Under the pieces are notes generated by a model that worked only from the letters and a program-made list of their open reading frames with translations, had not been told where the DNA came from and made no database searches. Of a stretch of DNA of 14,186 bases, positions 1 through 8,699 are shown piece by piece (within the stretch, counting starts at the first letter, position 1; each line of letters starts with the position of its first letter). A program made the position numbers and the translations under genes. Origin of the DNA: DAOUMU01 sp034409055 (GTDB lineage Bacteria; Chloroflexota; Anaerolineae; 4572-78; J111); the NCBI GenBank assembly GCA_034409055.1, contig DAOUMU010000434.1, positions 1 through 14,186 of the forward strand. Reading direction: 5' to 3'.

Positions 1-2
1 CG

Positions 3-3000
3 CCCATCCCTACCCCGGCCCCTCCCCTCGTCACCAGTATTTCTCCGACCGACGAGGCCGAAGAGGTCAACCCTAAAACGAAGATTGAGCTGAGCTTTAA
101 CAAGCCCATGTACCGGCAGGACGTGCAGGACAAGTTCAGACTGGTCGAGGTGGCCAGTGATACGTCGGTGCCCGGCACCTTCATCTGGCGCAGTGAGCCG
201 GAAAGCTTTACCTTTACCCCGGCTGAGCCATTGCAGCCAGGAGAAGTCTACCGCATCGAACTGCCTCGGGGCACGCAAGCCGAGTACGGCCAGGCCACAA
301 CTCCTATGGGGGTGGAAACCACCTTTACCGTCTCGCCCGATCCGTTGGTCGAGATGACCTATCCCGCCCCTGGCGGCATTTTGGATCCGGGCCAGGCGAT
401 CCAGATTGGCTTCAACACCAAGATGCGGCCCAGTAGTTTGGTGCCGGGCAAGAATCTGATCATTACCCCCACCATCCCCATCACCCAAATCTATACCTAC
501 TGGCAGCGGCAAGGGACCGACCTGGTGATTAACCTGCCCCTCGACTTCAGCCAGGTTTACACCCTGACTCTGGGCGAAACGATGGAAGGACAGCACGGCC
601 AACCGCTTGGTAGCGACTACACCCTCACCTGGCAAACGCGGGCCCAGGCCGCTTTGCTCTTTGTCGAAAGCCCTGGCCGCGTGGCCACCTACAATGCCTA
701 TACGGATACGACGGTGCTGATGACCACCCGGAACATCAGCCGGGTTGATCTGGCCTTGTATCGCCTGCCCGTGGTCGATTTCATCCGCTTTAACCAGGAT
801 GACTGGCAGGATTCTTGGGACAACTACCAACCCCGGCCGGACAACCTGATCCGAAGCTGGCCGTTTGAACCGGACCTGGAGCCGAATCAGCGGCAGCTTC
901 ACCGCCTCAACCTGGGACCGGCCAGCCAGTTGGGCCAGGCTCTGCCGCCCGGCCTCTATTACCTGGAGGCCAATGTGCCCTCAGAGGCCATCTATACCAA
1001 CGCCGGCTGGACCAGCAGCGCCGATCCCTGGGAACGCCAGGTGCTGGTGGTCAGTAAATATAACGTCACCCTCAAAGAATCGGGCCACGAAGCCCTGGCC
1101 TGGGTGACCGATTTACAAAGCGGCCGGCCTGTCGGCGGGCAACCGGTGACCTTCAGCCACGGTTTGGCCCAAACGAAAAGCAAAACGGCTGAAGATGGGG
1201 TGGCCCAGGTGACCTACAGTCGCTGGCGAGATCCTGAAACAGTTCGTTTTGCCTTGGTGGGCGACCTCGACCAGCCCGGTGATAATTTTGCGGTCAGTGT
1301 CGGTCGCTGGAACGAGGGCCTTCAACCTTACTACTACCAAAACGCAGAAACCCAAAACTCTCAACCCCACTACAGCGGCCACTTCTATACCCACCGCCCC
1401 CTTTACCGGCCCGGCGAAACGGTTCATTTCAAGGGCATTATCCGGGCCAATGATGACGCCAATTACGCCCTGCCGGAACACAACCGGCGGGTCGACGTCC
1501 TCATTCGGGATGACCGGGGCAACGAGGTTTATAACGACGCCCTGCCCCTGAGCAAGATGGGCACGGTCAACGATACCCTGGCCCTGGCCGAGGATACCGG
1601 CCTGGGTATCTACCAGCTTCGGGCCACCTACGCCGGGCAGACTTTTTTCGACGAGTTTGAGGTTTCTGCCTACCGCCCGCCCGAATTTTCGATCCAGGTC
1701 CAGACCGACCGGGCCCGGTATGCCCACGGTGATGTCATCAGCGTGACCGTCTCGGCCAACTTCTTCTTTGGCGGGCCGGTTTCCGAGGCCCAGGTACGCT
1801 GGACCCTCCTGTCCGATAATTTCGCCCCTCGCTCCGAGACCCTGGACGCCTACGACTTTGTCAACGAGACGTTTGGCGATGATTACGTAGAGAATAGCCG
1901 GGGTGGCTTCGGCCCGCGCCTGGCCGAAGGGGAAGGTATGACCGGACCGGATGGTCGCTACACCTTCCAGGTAACGGCCGATATTGCCAACAAGCTCTCC
2001 AGCCAACTCTATACTTTCGACGTGGTGGTGACCGATATCAACAACCAGGAGGTGGCCGGTCAAGCTCGGGTTCTGGTTCACAAGGGCAACTTCCTGGTCG
2101 GCGTGCGCCCGGAGCAGTTCGTGGGGCGCGCGGGCGAGGAGAACCGGCTGAACGTGCTGGTGGTGGATTGGGCCAGCCAACCGGTCCCCAACCAGCCGGT
2201 CCAGGTAGTCCTGGCCGAGTATAACCGCTACAGCGTCCAACGTCTGGACCCCGAACAGAGTTACTACAGCATGCGGGATAGCTACTACTGGGAAACCATC
2301 GACGACGAGGTGCCGGTCTTGACCACCACGGTCACGACCGGCCCGAATGGAGCGGCTATGGCCAGTTTTGTGCCAGAAACGGGCGGCATCTACAAGATTT
2401 ATGCCCGGGCCACCGACGCCGCCAATAACACCATCCAAACTTCGGCCTTTATCTGGGTCAGTGGCCACGAATACGTCAACTGGGGCCAGCGGGATAACGA
2501 CCGCTTTGAGTTGGTCGCCGACCGGCCGGAATACGCGGTGGGCGATACGGCTCGTATCTTAATCCCCCACCCCTTTGCTGGTCCCACCGTGGCCCTGGTT
2601 ACGCTTGAACGGGGCCACATCTACGATCACTTTGTGGTCGATCTGCCCAATAACAGTACCCAGATTCAAATCCCCATCACGGCGGAGATGCTACCCAATA
2701 TGTACGTCTCCGTGGTGGTGATGAAGGGCGCTTCCTCCCCCTCAATCTCTCCCAATGGAGAGGAAGAAAAGATGGGACTGCCCAGCTTCCGTATGGGCTA
2801 TGTTAATCTGCCTATCGATCCGGTCGAAAAACGGCTGCAGATCAACTTAAACCCCAATAAGCCGCCTGGCGAAACTTACCAGCCCCGTGAGACAGTTTCT
2901 TACGACGTTAACGTGACCAATGCCCGGGGCGAACCGGTTCAGGCGGAGCTATCGCTGGCCCTGGTGGACCAGGCGGTGCTCTCGCTGGCCCCGGAAAAAC

Positions 3001-5372
3001 CGGGCCAGATCCTCAAAGATTTCTGGCACAGTCGAGGTCTGGCCGTGGAGACCGCCAGCGGCCTGACCCTGGCCATCGACCGCTTCAACCAGGCGGTCAT
3101 TAAAGCCAAAGGTGGCGGCGGCGGTTGCGTCGATTGTGGCGGTTTTGAGAAGGGCTTCGGCACTACCCGCCTTAATTTGCTGGATACGGCTTTATGGGTG
3201 GCCGACTTTATCACCGACGAAAACGGGCAGGGCATGGTGGAGACCGTGCTGCCCGACAACCTGACCACCTGGACCCTGACCGGTATCGGCGTCACCGGGG
3301 CCGACACCCTGGTGGGGGAAAATAGCGTGGATATTGTCAGCACCAAACCCCTGCTGGTCCGTCCGGTCACCCCTCGCTTCTTCGTGGTCGGTGACCAGGC
3401 CCAGGTGGGGCTCATCGTCCAGAACACCACGGGCCAAGACCTGGCCCTCGAGATGAAGTTTGAAGCCGAGGGGCTGACCATCGGCCCCTGGCGGGTGGGC
3501 CAACCGGCCGCCGAAGGGCCGGTCAGCAGCCTGGCTGGCGAATGGACCAGCCAGGGCAGCCCGACCTTCACCCTGGCCGCCGGCCAGCGGGTGAAGGTAG
3601 CGTACCAGGTAACCGTGGAAAAAGTGGCCACGGTCCGCCTGACGATGGGGGCCAGGTCGGCCGACAACGCCTACGGCGACGCCCTGACCTTTGAACTGCC
3701 GGTGTACCGGGCCAGCACCCCGGAAACGGTGGCCACGGCCGGCCAATTGGACACAGATGGCAGCCGTACCGAAGGGATTATGCTGCCAAGCAGTTTTGAT
3801 CCCAGCCAGGGTGATCTGACCATTAATCTCGATCCCAGCCTGGCCGCCGGGATGCGGGACGGTTTGACCTACCTGGAGCATTTCCCCTACGAATGTACCG
3901 AGCAGACAGTCAGCCGTTTCCTGCCTAACGCGGTCACCTACCGGGCCTATAAGACCCTCAATCTGGAGAATCCAGAGCTGGCCGAAAAACTACCGGACCT
4001 GCTCAGTATCGGGGTGCAGCGGCTCTACCAGTATCATCATTTTGACGGCGGCTGGGGCTGGTGGGCCAACGACGAAAGCAACCCCTATTTAACCGCTTAC
4101 GTCCTGCTCGGCCTGGTCGAAGCCGAGCGGGCCGGTTTTACCGTCAATGAGCGGGTCTTGCACACTGCCACGAAATATCTCACCAAAAACCTGGCTGCGC
4201 CCGCCGACATCAGGACCGCCTGGCAGGCCAACCAGCAGGCATTTATTCTCTACGTGCTGGCCGAGGCCGGTCAAGGTGATTTGGGCCGGACGGTGGCCCT
4301 GTTTGAGCAGCGCCGCCAACTGCTGGATCTGTTTGGCCAGGCTTACCTGGCCATGGCCCTCCACCTGCTAAACGAGGACGCCCCCCAGATAAAGACCCTG
4401 CTGAGCGACATTCACAGCGCGGCCATCGTCAGCGCCACCGGCACCCATTGGGAAGAGCGACAGACCGATCGTCGCGCGATGAACACCGATACCCGCACCA
4501 CAGCCGTGATCATAGCCGCCTTGGCCCGTATCCAGCCGGACCATCCCGGTCTGCCCAACGCCGTGCGCTGGCTGATGAAGGCCCGGGCACAGGGAGGCTA
4601 TTGGCAGACCACCCAGGAAACGGCCTGGGCAATCATGGGGCTGACCGATTGGATGGTGGCCAGCGGTGAGCTGGCCGGCCACTACGCCTGGCGGGTGACC
4701 TTGAATGACGAGGCATTGAGCACGGGGACGGTTGACGCAGACAACATCGACCAAACGACCAAATTGCAGGTGGAGGTCGGTGAACTGCTGGCCGATACGA
4801 TCAACCGGCTGGTCATCGAACGGGACGTAAGCCCTGATGCGGTTGGGCCGGCCGAAACCGGCAGTCCGGGGCGTCTCTACTACGCCGCCTACCTGACCTA
4901 TTACAAGCCGGTCGAAGAGGTGCAGGCTCTGGACCGGGGCATTCGGGTCTCGCGGGAATACCGCCGCCTGAAGGACGACTCCGGCCGCTCTATCACCGAG
5001 ACCCGGCTGGGCGACGTAATCGAGGTCCGGTTGACCCTTGAAGCCCCCAACGATCTGCATTACCTCCTGGTCGAAGACCCATTACCGGCCGGAACTGAGG
5101 CCATCAATACCAGCCTGGCCATCACCAGCCTGGTGGATCAGCAAGAGGCCGCCGCTCGTGATGACCGGCGCTTCTTCTCCCATACTGAGCTACGGGACGA
5201 GAAGGCGGTCTTATTTGCCACCTATCTCCGCCGGGGAACCTATCGTTACACCTACCTGATCCGGGCCTCGCTGCCCGGTCGCTACCACGTCATCCCCACC
5301 CACGCCGAGGAGATGTACTTTCCCGAAGTTTTTGGTCGGGGTGAGGGGAGTGTGTTTACGATTACCGATTAA
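3..5372 (+). CDS. Alpha-2-macroglobulin family protein, 5'-truncated by window edge
   Basis: This is a large secreted protease-trap protein. An attacking protease cuts the bait region, the molecule collapses around it, and a thioester can link to it covalently. The frame is open from base 3, so the start lies upstream; residues here count from base 3 (1789 visible). Two Ig-like (Big_5/SbsA type) domains lie at ~10-115 and ~118-210, followed by macroglobulin domains with the motif YRPGETVHFKG near 470. The bait-region domain contains VDQAVLSL (~990) and a glycine run with CVDC (1037-1047). The A2M core has LPDNLTTW at 1083. The thioester motif CTEQ has its Cys at codon 3894-3896 (residue 1298) and is intact. 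The alpha-helical thioester domain carries GWGWW near 1352, and a receptor-binding-like C-terminus ends at TAA 5370. No signal peptide or lipobox is visible because the N-terminus is missing. The usual penicillin-binding partner (PbpC) is not in the window. GC is visibly higher than in the next gene. Confidence 0.95.
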   Translation, partial: PIPTPAPPLVTSISPTDEAEEVNPKTKIELSFNKPMYRQDVQDKFRLVEVASDTSVPGTFIWRSEPESFTFTPAEPLQPGEVYRIELPRGTQAEYGQATTPMGVETTFTVSPDPLVEMTYPAPGGILDPGQAIQIGFNTKMRPSSLVPGKNLIITPTIPITQIYTYWQRQGTDLVINLPLDFSQVYTLTLGETMEGQHGQPLGSDYTLTWQTRAQAALLFVESPGRVATYNAYTDTTVLMTTRNISRVDLALYRLPVVDFIRFNQDDWQDSWDNYQPRPDNLIRSWPFEPDLEPNQRQLHRLNLGPASQLGQALPPGLYYLEANVPSEAIYTNAGWTSSADPWERQVLVVSKYNVTLKESGHEALAWVTDLQSGRPVGGQPVTFSHGLAQTKSKTAEDGVAQVTYSRWRDPETVRFALVGDLDQPGDNFAVSVGRWNEGLQPYYYQNAETQNSQPHYSGHFYTHRPLYRPGETVHFKGIIRANDDANYALPEHNRRVDVLIRDDRGNEVYNDALPLSKMGTVNDTLALAEDTGLGIYQLRATYAGQTFFDEFEVSAYRPPEFSIQVQTDRARYAHGDVISVTVSANFFFGGPVSEAQVRWTLLSDNFAPRSETLDAYDFVNETFGDDYVENSRGGFGPRLAEGEGMTGPDGRYTFQVTADIANKLSSQLYTFDVVVTDINNQEVAGQARVLVHKGNFLVGVRPEQFVGRAGEENRLNVLVVDWASQPVPNQPVQVVLAEYNRYSVQRLDPEQSYYSMRDSYYWETIDDEVPVLTTTVTTGPNGAAMASFVPETGGIYKIYARATDAANNTIQTSAFIWVSGHEYVNWGQRDNDRFELVADRPEYAVGDTARILIPHPFAGPTVALVTLERGHIYDHFVVDLPNNSTQIQIPITAEMLPNMYVSVVVMKGASSPSISPNGEEEKMGLPSFRMGYVNLPIDPVEKRLQINLNPNKPPGETYQPRETVSYDVNVTNARGEPVQAELSLALVDQAVLSLAPEKPGQILKDFWHSRGLAVETASGLTLAIDRFNQAVIKAKGGGGGCVDCGGFEKGFGTTRLNLLDTALWVADFITDENGQGMVETVLPDNLTTWTLTGIGVTGADTLVGENSVDIVSTKPLLVRPVTPRFFVVGDQAQVGLIVQNTTGQDLALEMKFEAEGLTIGPWRVGQPAAEGPVSSLAGEWTSQGSPTFTLAAGQRVKVAYQVTVEKVATVRLTMGARSADNAYGDALTFELPVYRASTPETVATAGQLDTDGSRTEGIMLPSSFDPSQGDLTINLDPSLAAGMRDGLTYLEHFPYECTEQTVSRFLPNAVTYRAYKTLNLENPELAEKLPDLLSIGVQRLYQYHHFDGGWGWWANDESNPYLTAYVLLGLVEAERAGFTVNERVLHTATKYLTKNLAAPADIRTAWQANQQAFILYVLAEAGQGDLGRTVALFEQRRQLLDLFGQAYLAMALHLLNEDAPQIKTLLSDIHSAAIVSATGTHWEERQTDRRAMNTDTRTTAVIIAALARIQPDHPGLPNAVRWLMKARAQGGYWQTTQETAWAIMGLTDWMVASGELAGHYAWRVTLNDEALSTGTVDADNIDQTTKLQVEVGELLADTINRLVIERDVSPDAVGPAETGSPGRLYYAAYLTYYKPVEEVQALDRGIRVSREYRRLKDDSGRSITETRLGDVIEVRLTLEAPNDLHYLLVEDPLPAGTEAINTSLAITSLVDQQEAAARDDRRFFSHTELRDEKAVLFATYLRRGTYRYTYLIRASLPGRYHVIPTHAEEMYFPEVFGRGEGSVFTITD

Positions 5373-5378
5373 GGTAAC

Positions 5379-5414
5379 TTTTGTATATAAAACAAACATG
5401 GTATTATCTTATGG
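5379..5414 (+). promoter_or_regulatory. Candidate promoter for the SARP-like regulator, possibly leaderless
   Basis: The 42-base gap after the macroglobulin stop is AT-rich. A TATTAT box at 5402-5407 matches the -10 consensus at 5 of 6 positions and ends 7 nt before the ATG at 5415. A start site at the usual distance would therefore fall on or next to the start codon. A poor -35 candidate (TTGTAT, 5381-5386) sits 15 bp upstream. No Shine-Dalgarno sequence precedes the ATG, which fits a leaderless message. This is inference from spacing only. Confidence 0.35.
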
Positions 5415-8400
5415 ATGATCAAAAAAGCGTTAAAAGAGCATCAAAAGAAGGTAAACGCCTTCCAAATAACCCTTGATTTGCTGGGAGTCCCCCTCCTAAA
5501 AATTGGCGAACAATTGGTTCGCCTGCCCTACTTGAAGGCTGAAGCGTTACTTTATTACCTGGCGGTTACGGGGCGACCCCATAGCCGGGCTGCCTTAGCG
5601 GCTTTGCTCTGGAGTAAGAGTTCCGAAAAACAGGCTCGCAATAGCTTACGCAACGCCCTGTACACCCTTCGGCAAGGCTTAAAACCTGCCACCCCCCTCA
5701 TTGTTGGACGTGATACAATTTGCCTGAATCTGGAACTGGTGCAACTTGACCTGTCTCGTTTTCAAACCAGGATTGAACATCCCACGGATACGACCGCCTT
5801 ATCCGAAGCATTAGCCTTATGGCGGGGTGTATTTTTAGAGGGTCTATACTTGCCCGACACCTCCGCTTTTGAAGAATGGGTTACCGAACAGCGGGCTCAA
5901 TATGAAGCCTTATATCGGCAAGGTTTATTTCATTTGGGCCAGCTTTATGCCTCTCAGAAACGTTTCAAAGATGCTCAACAAACCATTGAAAAATTACTGG
6001 CTTTAGACCCCCTACACGAAGCCGGACATCAGCAATTAATGCGTCTTTATATGCAAACGGGCAACCGGGTGGCAGCCCTACGCCAATACGAGACTTTGCG
6101 CAGGCTATTGGTTGAAGAACTGGGGGTTGACCCGGACCCGGCCAGTCAAGCCCTGCATCTAGAACTTCTGCAAGCCGATGAACTCCCCCCTCAAGAAATC
6201 TCAAGTGCTGACCGGCCCACAAAACCTATGGGGCGATATCAGTTCGTTGGCCGGGAACGCGAGATGGCCATGCTCTCCAAATTTTACCAAAGCACCTTGC
6301 CCAATGGACCAGCCTGCCTGGTGATGCTTGAAGGAGAGCCCGGCATCGGCAAAACTCGACTGGCCAGAGAATGGTTAGCCACGCTCGACCAAACCGGTAT
6401 TTTAAGGACACGCTGCTTCGAAGCTGAACAAGCCTTCCCGTTTCAGCCCTGGATCGATTTGATCCGCACCACCCTAAAGCAAACACCGTTACACCAACTA
6501 AGGCTGCCAGATGTGTGGCTCACAGAATTGACTCATCTGGTCCCTGAAATTCGTCTGCAACGGCCTGATTTGGAATTACCGCCAATCATAGACCCGGAGT
6601 TAACCCGGGGCCGTATCATCCAAGCAATTTACCATTGGCTAGAGACATTGTGCCGGCAAAAACCGCTTTGTATTTTTATTGACGATTGGCAGTGGCTAGA
6701 TCAGGCCAGCCTGACCTTACTACGCTACATCTTGCGTCCCCAGCAGAGTAGCCAGTTGCCACTCCTCATTCTGGGCGCGCAACGTGAAACCGAAACGATG
6801 CCCAACTGGTCACAATTCAAAACGTCTCTAGAACAAGAAAATATCCTGCACCACATCAAATTATATCGCCTCTCACTCGCAGACGTAGCTGTTCTGGTCC
6901 AGTCCATCGCTTTACCCAAAACCTTTCAAACCGATACTTTTCTTAAACGCCTTTTGGCCGAAACAGAAGGAAACCCGCTGTTCATCACCGAATTCCTCCA
7001 GTCTCTCACCCTGGATGATCTAAGCACTGAGGATTGGCCTATTCCTCAAACGATCCAGGCAGTCATCCAAAATCGTCTGGCCCGGCTGAGCGAAGCCACT
7101 TATCAAGTTCTGAGCGCAGTGGCTGTGATTGGACGAGTCTTTACCGACGCAACCCTACAACAAATTAGCGACGCACCCTTAGAGACAATCTTACAAGCTT
7201 TAGACGAAGCAATTGCGGCCCATCTAATTGCCGAGCATGTAAATGCTTATGATTTCACTCACGACAAAATCCGGGCTGTTTTGCTTGATAGCCTGACTCA
7301 AAGTCGTCGTCACTATTTACATTTGCGTATTGCAGCCGCCCTGGAAACAACATTATCCAACGATTTTAGTTTACTCAGCTATCACTTTGAGCTGGGGGGA
7401 GATCATCTTCGAGCCCGTAATTATGGACTGCAAGCTGCCCGTCAGGCCGTTGAACTCTATGCCGATGAAGATGCGCTGCGCTGGTATGATAAGGTTGAAA
7501 CGTGGGTTAAGTCCACCGAAGCCGAGTTATCGCCCGAAGCAATTCCAAAGGTAACCCCCTTTCAACAAACCCACGTTTCTCGTACTTTGCCGCTTGATGT
7601 GCCTGGCCTGATTTACCGTGAGCGAGGCTTAATTCAGCAGCGTATTGGTCAATATGATGAAGCTGAAAAGGCATTTCGGGCGGCCCTCGAGCGGGCTGAG
7701 GCTCGTGGACGGTTTGACGAACAGGCCGCAGTTCATAATTTACTGAGCTTCCTGGCTTATCTCCGCAGTGACTACGATGGTGTAGGCAACCATGCCCAAC
7801 AAGCACTGGACCTGACCACCAAACCCGGCGAAGCGGCTCTACGGGCCCCCGGTCTACGCCATCTTGGTATTGCCGTTTATCGGACAGGAGATTATACCCG
7901 CGCCCGCAAGCTATATGATGAAGCTTTGGTTGCCTATCGCCAAGCCGGAGACCAGCTTGGTATGGCCGGTGTTTATAATAACATCGGCTTTGTTTTACGC
8001 ACGCAAGCCCATTACGCGGAAGCGATCGAAGCCTTTCAAGAAGCCTTAACGATCTACGAGGCAACCGGTCAGGTGGAAGGAATAGCATTGATCTGTTCCA
8101 ACATTGGTCGTACCTACGCTTTTAGCGGCGACCTGGCCCAAGCCCAACGATACTTGGAGCGCGGCCTGGCCTTGAGCACAGAATCACATACGGACTGGGT
8201 TACAGTCAAGATTCACCGGACAATGGGCAACGTCTTTGCCCAAAATGAGCAATGGCCTCAAGCCCTGGCCCAGGCTCAACAAGCCCAAACCCTGGCCACA
8301 ACCTTAGGCAGTAATGAAGACCTTGGGGCTGCGTTACGGCTGCTGGCAGAAATTGCCAGGGCTTGGCCTGATGGCAATCTGGGAAACCCAACCCCTTACT

Positions 8401-8525
8401 TTGAGCAAAGTATTGCTTTACTACAGCAGGTCGGTGCCCAGGACGAATTAGAGCGAACCAAAGCAGCCTTTGCCGATTTTGTAAAACAAGGCGGTTTCAA
8501 GGCAACCGGCGTTAGATTGCCCTAA
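5415..8525 (+). CDS. SARP/AfsR-like transcriptional regulator: winged helix, BTAD, AAA ATPase, TPR
   Basis: This is a cytoplasmic signal-transducing ATPase regulator of 1036 residues. Residues ~15-95 form an OmpR/SARP-type winged helix (LPYLKAEALLYYLAV, then a recognition region around RNSLRNALYTLRQGL). Residues ~103-255 form the bacterial transcriptional activation domain (BTAD), a helical repeat ending in EELGVDPDPASQALH. An AAA_16/STAND-type NTPase follows, with Walker A GEPGIGKT at 307-314 and Walker B CIFIDD at 419-424. From ~680 to the end there are at least five TPR units with the typical x-A-Y-R/x-G-D-Y-x-x-A spacing; such arms usually bind a ligand or partner protein. All key NTPase residues are present, so it should be active. 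The ATG at 5415 was chosen because the ATG at 5411 is in another frame that stops quickly; no Shine-Dalgarno is visible. Codon use is more AT-rich than in the macroglobulin gene. Its target genes are unknown; neighbouring genes are candidates only. Confidence 0.93.
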   Translation: MIKKALKEHQKKVNAFQITLDLLGVPLLKIGEQLVRLPYLKAEALLYYLAVTGRPHSRAALAALLWSKSSEKQARNSLRNALYTLRQGLKPATPLIVGRDTICLNLELVQLDLSRFQTRIEHPTDTTALSEALALWRGVFLEGLYLPDTSAFEEWVTEQRAQYEALYRQGLFHLGQLYASQKRFKDAQQTIEKLLALDPLHEAGHQQLMRLYMQTGNRVAALRQYETLRRLLVEELGVDPDPASQALHLELLQADELPPQEISSADRPTKPMGRYQFVGREREMAMLSKFYQSTLPNGPACLVMLEGEPGIGKTRLAREWLATLDQTGILRTRCFEAEQAFPFQPWIDLIRTTLKQTPLHQLRLPDVWLTELTHLVPEIRLQRPDLELPPIIDPELTRGRIIQAIYHWLETLCRQKPLCIFIDDWQWLDQASLTLLRYILRPQQSSQLPLLILGAQRETETMPNWSQFKTSLEQENILHHIKLYRLSLADVAVLVQSIALPKTFQTDTFLKRLLAETEGNPLFITEFLQSLTLDDLSTEDWPIPQTIQAVIQNRLARLSEATYQVLSAVAVIGRVFTDATLQQISDAPLETILQALDEAIAAHLIAEHVNAYDFTHDKIRAVLLDSLTQSRRHYLHLRIAAALETTLSNDFSLLSYHFELGGDHLRARNYGLQAARQAVELYADEDALRWYDKVETWVKSTEAELSPEAIPKVTPFQQTHVSRTLPLDVPGLIYRERGLIQQRIGQYDEAEKAFRAALERAEARGRFDEQAAVHNLLSFLAYLRSDYDGVGNHAQQALDLTTKPGEAALRAPGLRHLGIAVYRTGDYTRARKLYDEALVAYRQAGDQLGMAGVYNNIGFVLRTQAHYAEAIEAFQEALTIYEATGQVEGIALICSNIGRTYAFSGDLAQAQRYLERGLALSTESHTDWVTVKIHRTMGNVFAQNEQWPQALAQAQQAQTLATTLGSNEDLGAALRLLAEIARAWPDGNLGNPTPYFEQSIALLQQVGAQDELERTKAAFADFVKQGGFKATGVRLP

Positions 8526-8551
8526 CTACTTACTCCTCTTTTAACACTCTT

Positions 8552-8583
8552 TTGACATCTATTTGATGCTTCACTGTTATAAT
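8552..8583 (+). promoter_or_regulatory. Candidate sigma-70-type promoter upstream of the DUF1028 gene
   Basis: A perfect TTGACA lies at 8552-8557 and a perfect TATAAT at 8578-8583. The spacer is 20 bp, longer than the usual 16-18, so either the promoter is weak or controlled, or one of the boxes is chance. The predicted start site near 8590 gives a leader of about 110 nt that includes the hairpin at 8610-8659. Placement just after the regulator's stop codon and before the next gene supports a real promoter. Confidence 0.5.
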
Positions 8584-8609
8584 AGTTTTTTGATAGGCTC
8601 CTCCTTGAA

Positions 8610-8659
8610 TGGTTAAAGCCCAACGTGCTGCTGGAGTAATGTACATTGGGCTTTAACCA
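8610..8659 (+). promoter_or_regulatory. Long hairpin in the leader of the DUF1028 gene
   Basis: The arms TGGTTAAAGCCCAA (8610-8623) and TTGGGCTTTAACCA (8646-8659) are perfectly complementary over 14 bp, with a 22-nt loop. After one mismatch, three more pairs extend the stem outward. No T-run follows the right arm and none lies at the other end on the opposite strand, so a classic rho-independent terminator is unlikely. Its position between the predicted start site and the ATG at 8700 suggests a leader structure affecting RNA stability, attenuation or translation, or else an operator bound as a dimer. The role is inferred; the stem itself is read directly. Confidence 0.6.
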
Positions 8660-8699
8660 ATCACCAAACCTTATACTCCAAACCTGCTTGGTAAAGTTT

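Noticed and set aside
1113..2468. 451-codon open frame on the minus strand
   Set aside because: It lies wholly inside the macroglobulin gene, has no recognisable domain, and its composition (many V, G, H, Q) is what the antisense of GC-rich codons yields.
2939..3881. Two overlapping minus-strand open frames of 242 and 229 codons
   Set aside because: Antisense shadows of the macroglobulin core; low-complexity proline, serine and threonine content and no ribosome binding site or domain.
4368..5060. 230-codon minus-strand open frame
   Set aside because: Antisense to the conserved thioester and C-terminal domains, without any family resemblance.
7507..8088. 193-codon minus-strand open frame
   Set aside because: Antisense to the TPR region of the regulator; arginine-rich shadow with no domain.
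8610..8659. Rho-independent terminator of the regulator gene
   Set aside because: The stem is strong but neither side is followed by a T-run, and it lies after a candidate promoter, so a leader role is more likely.
8646..8699. Upstream TTG start for the DUF1028 gene
   Set aside because: The TTG is inside the right arm of the leader hairpin and would add 18 residues that do not resemble the family; ATG 8700 is nearer to the conserved start.
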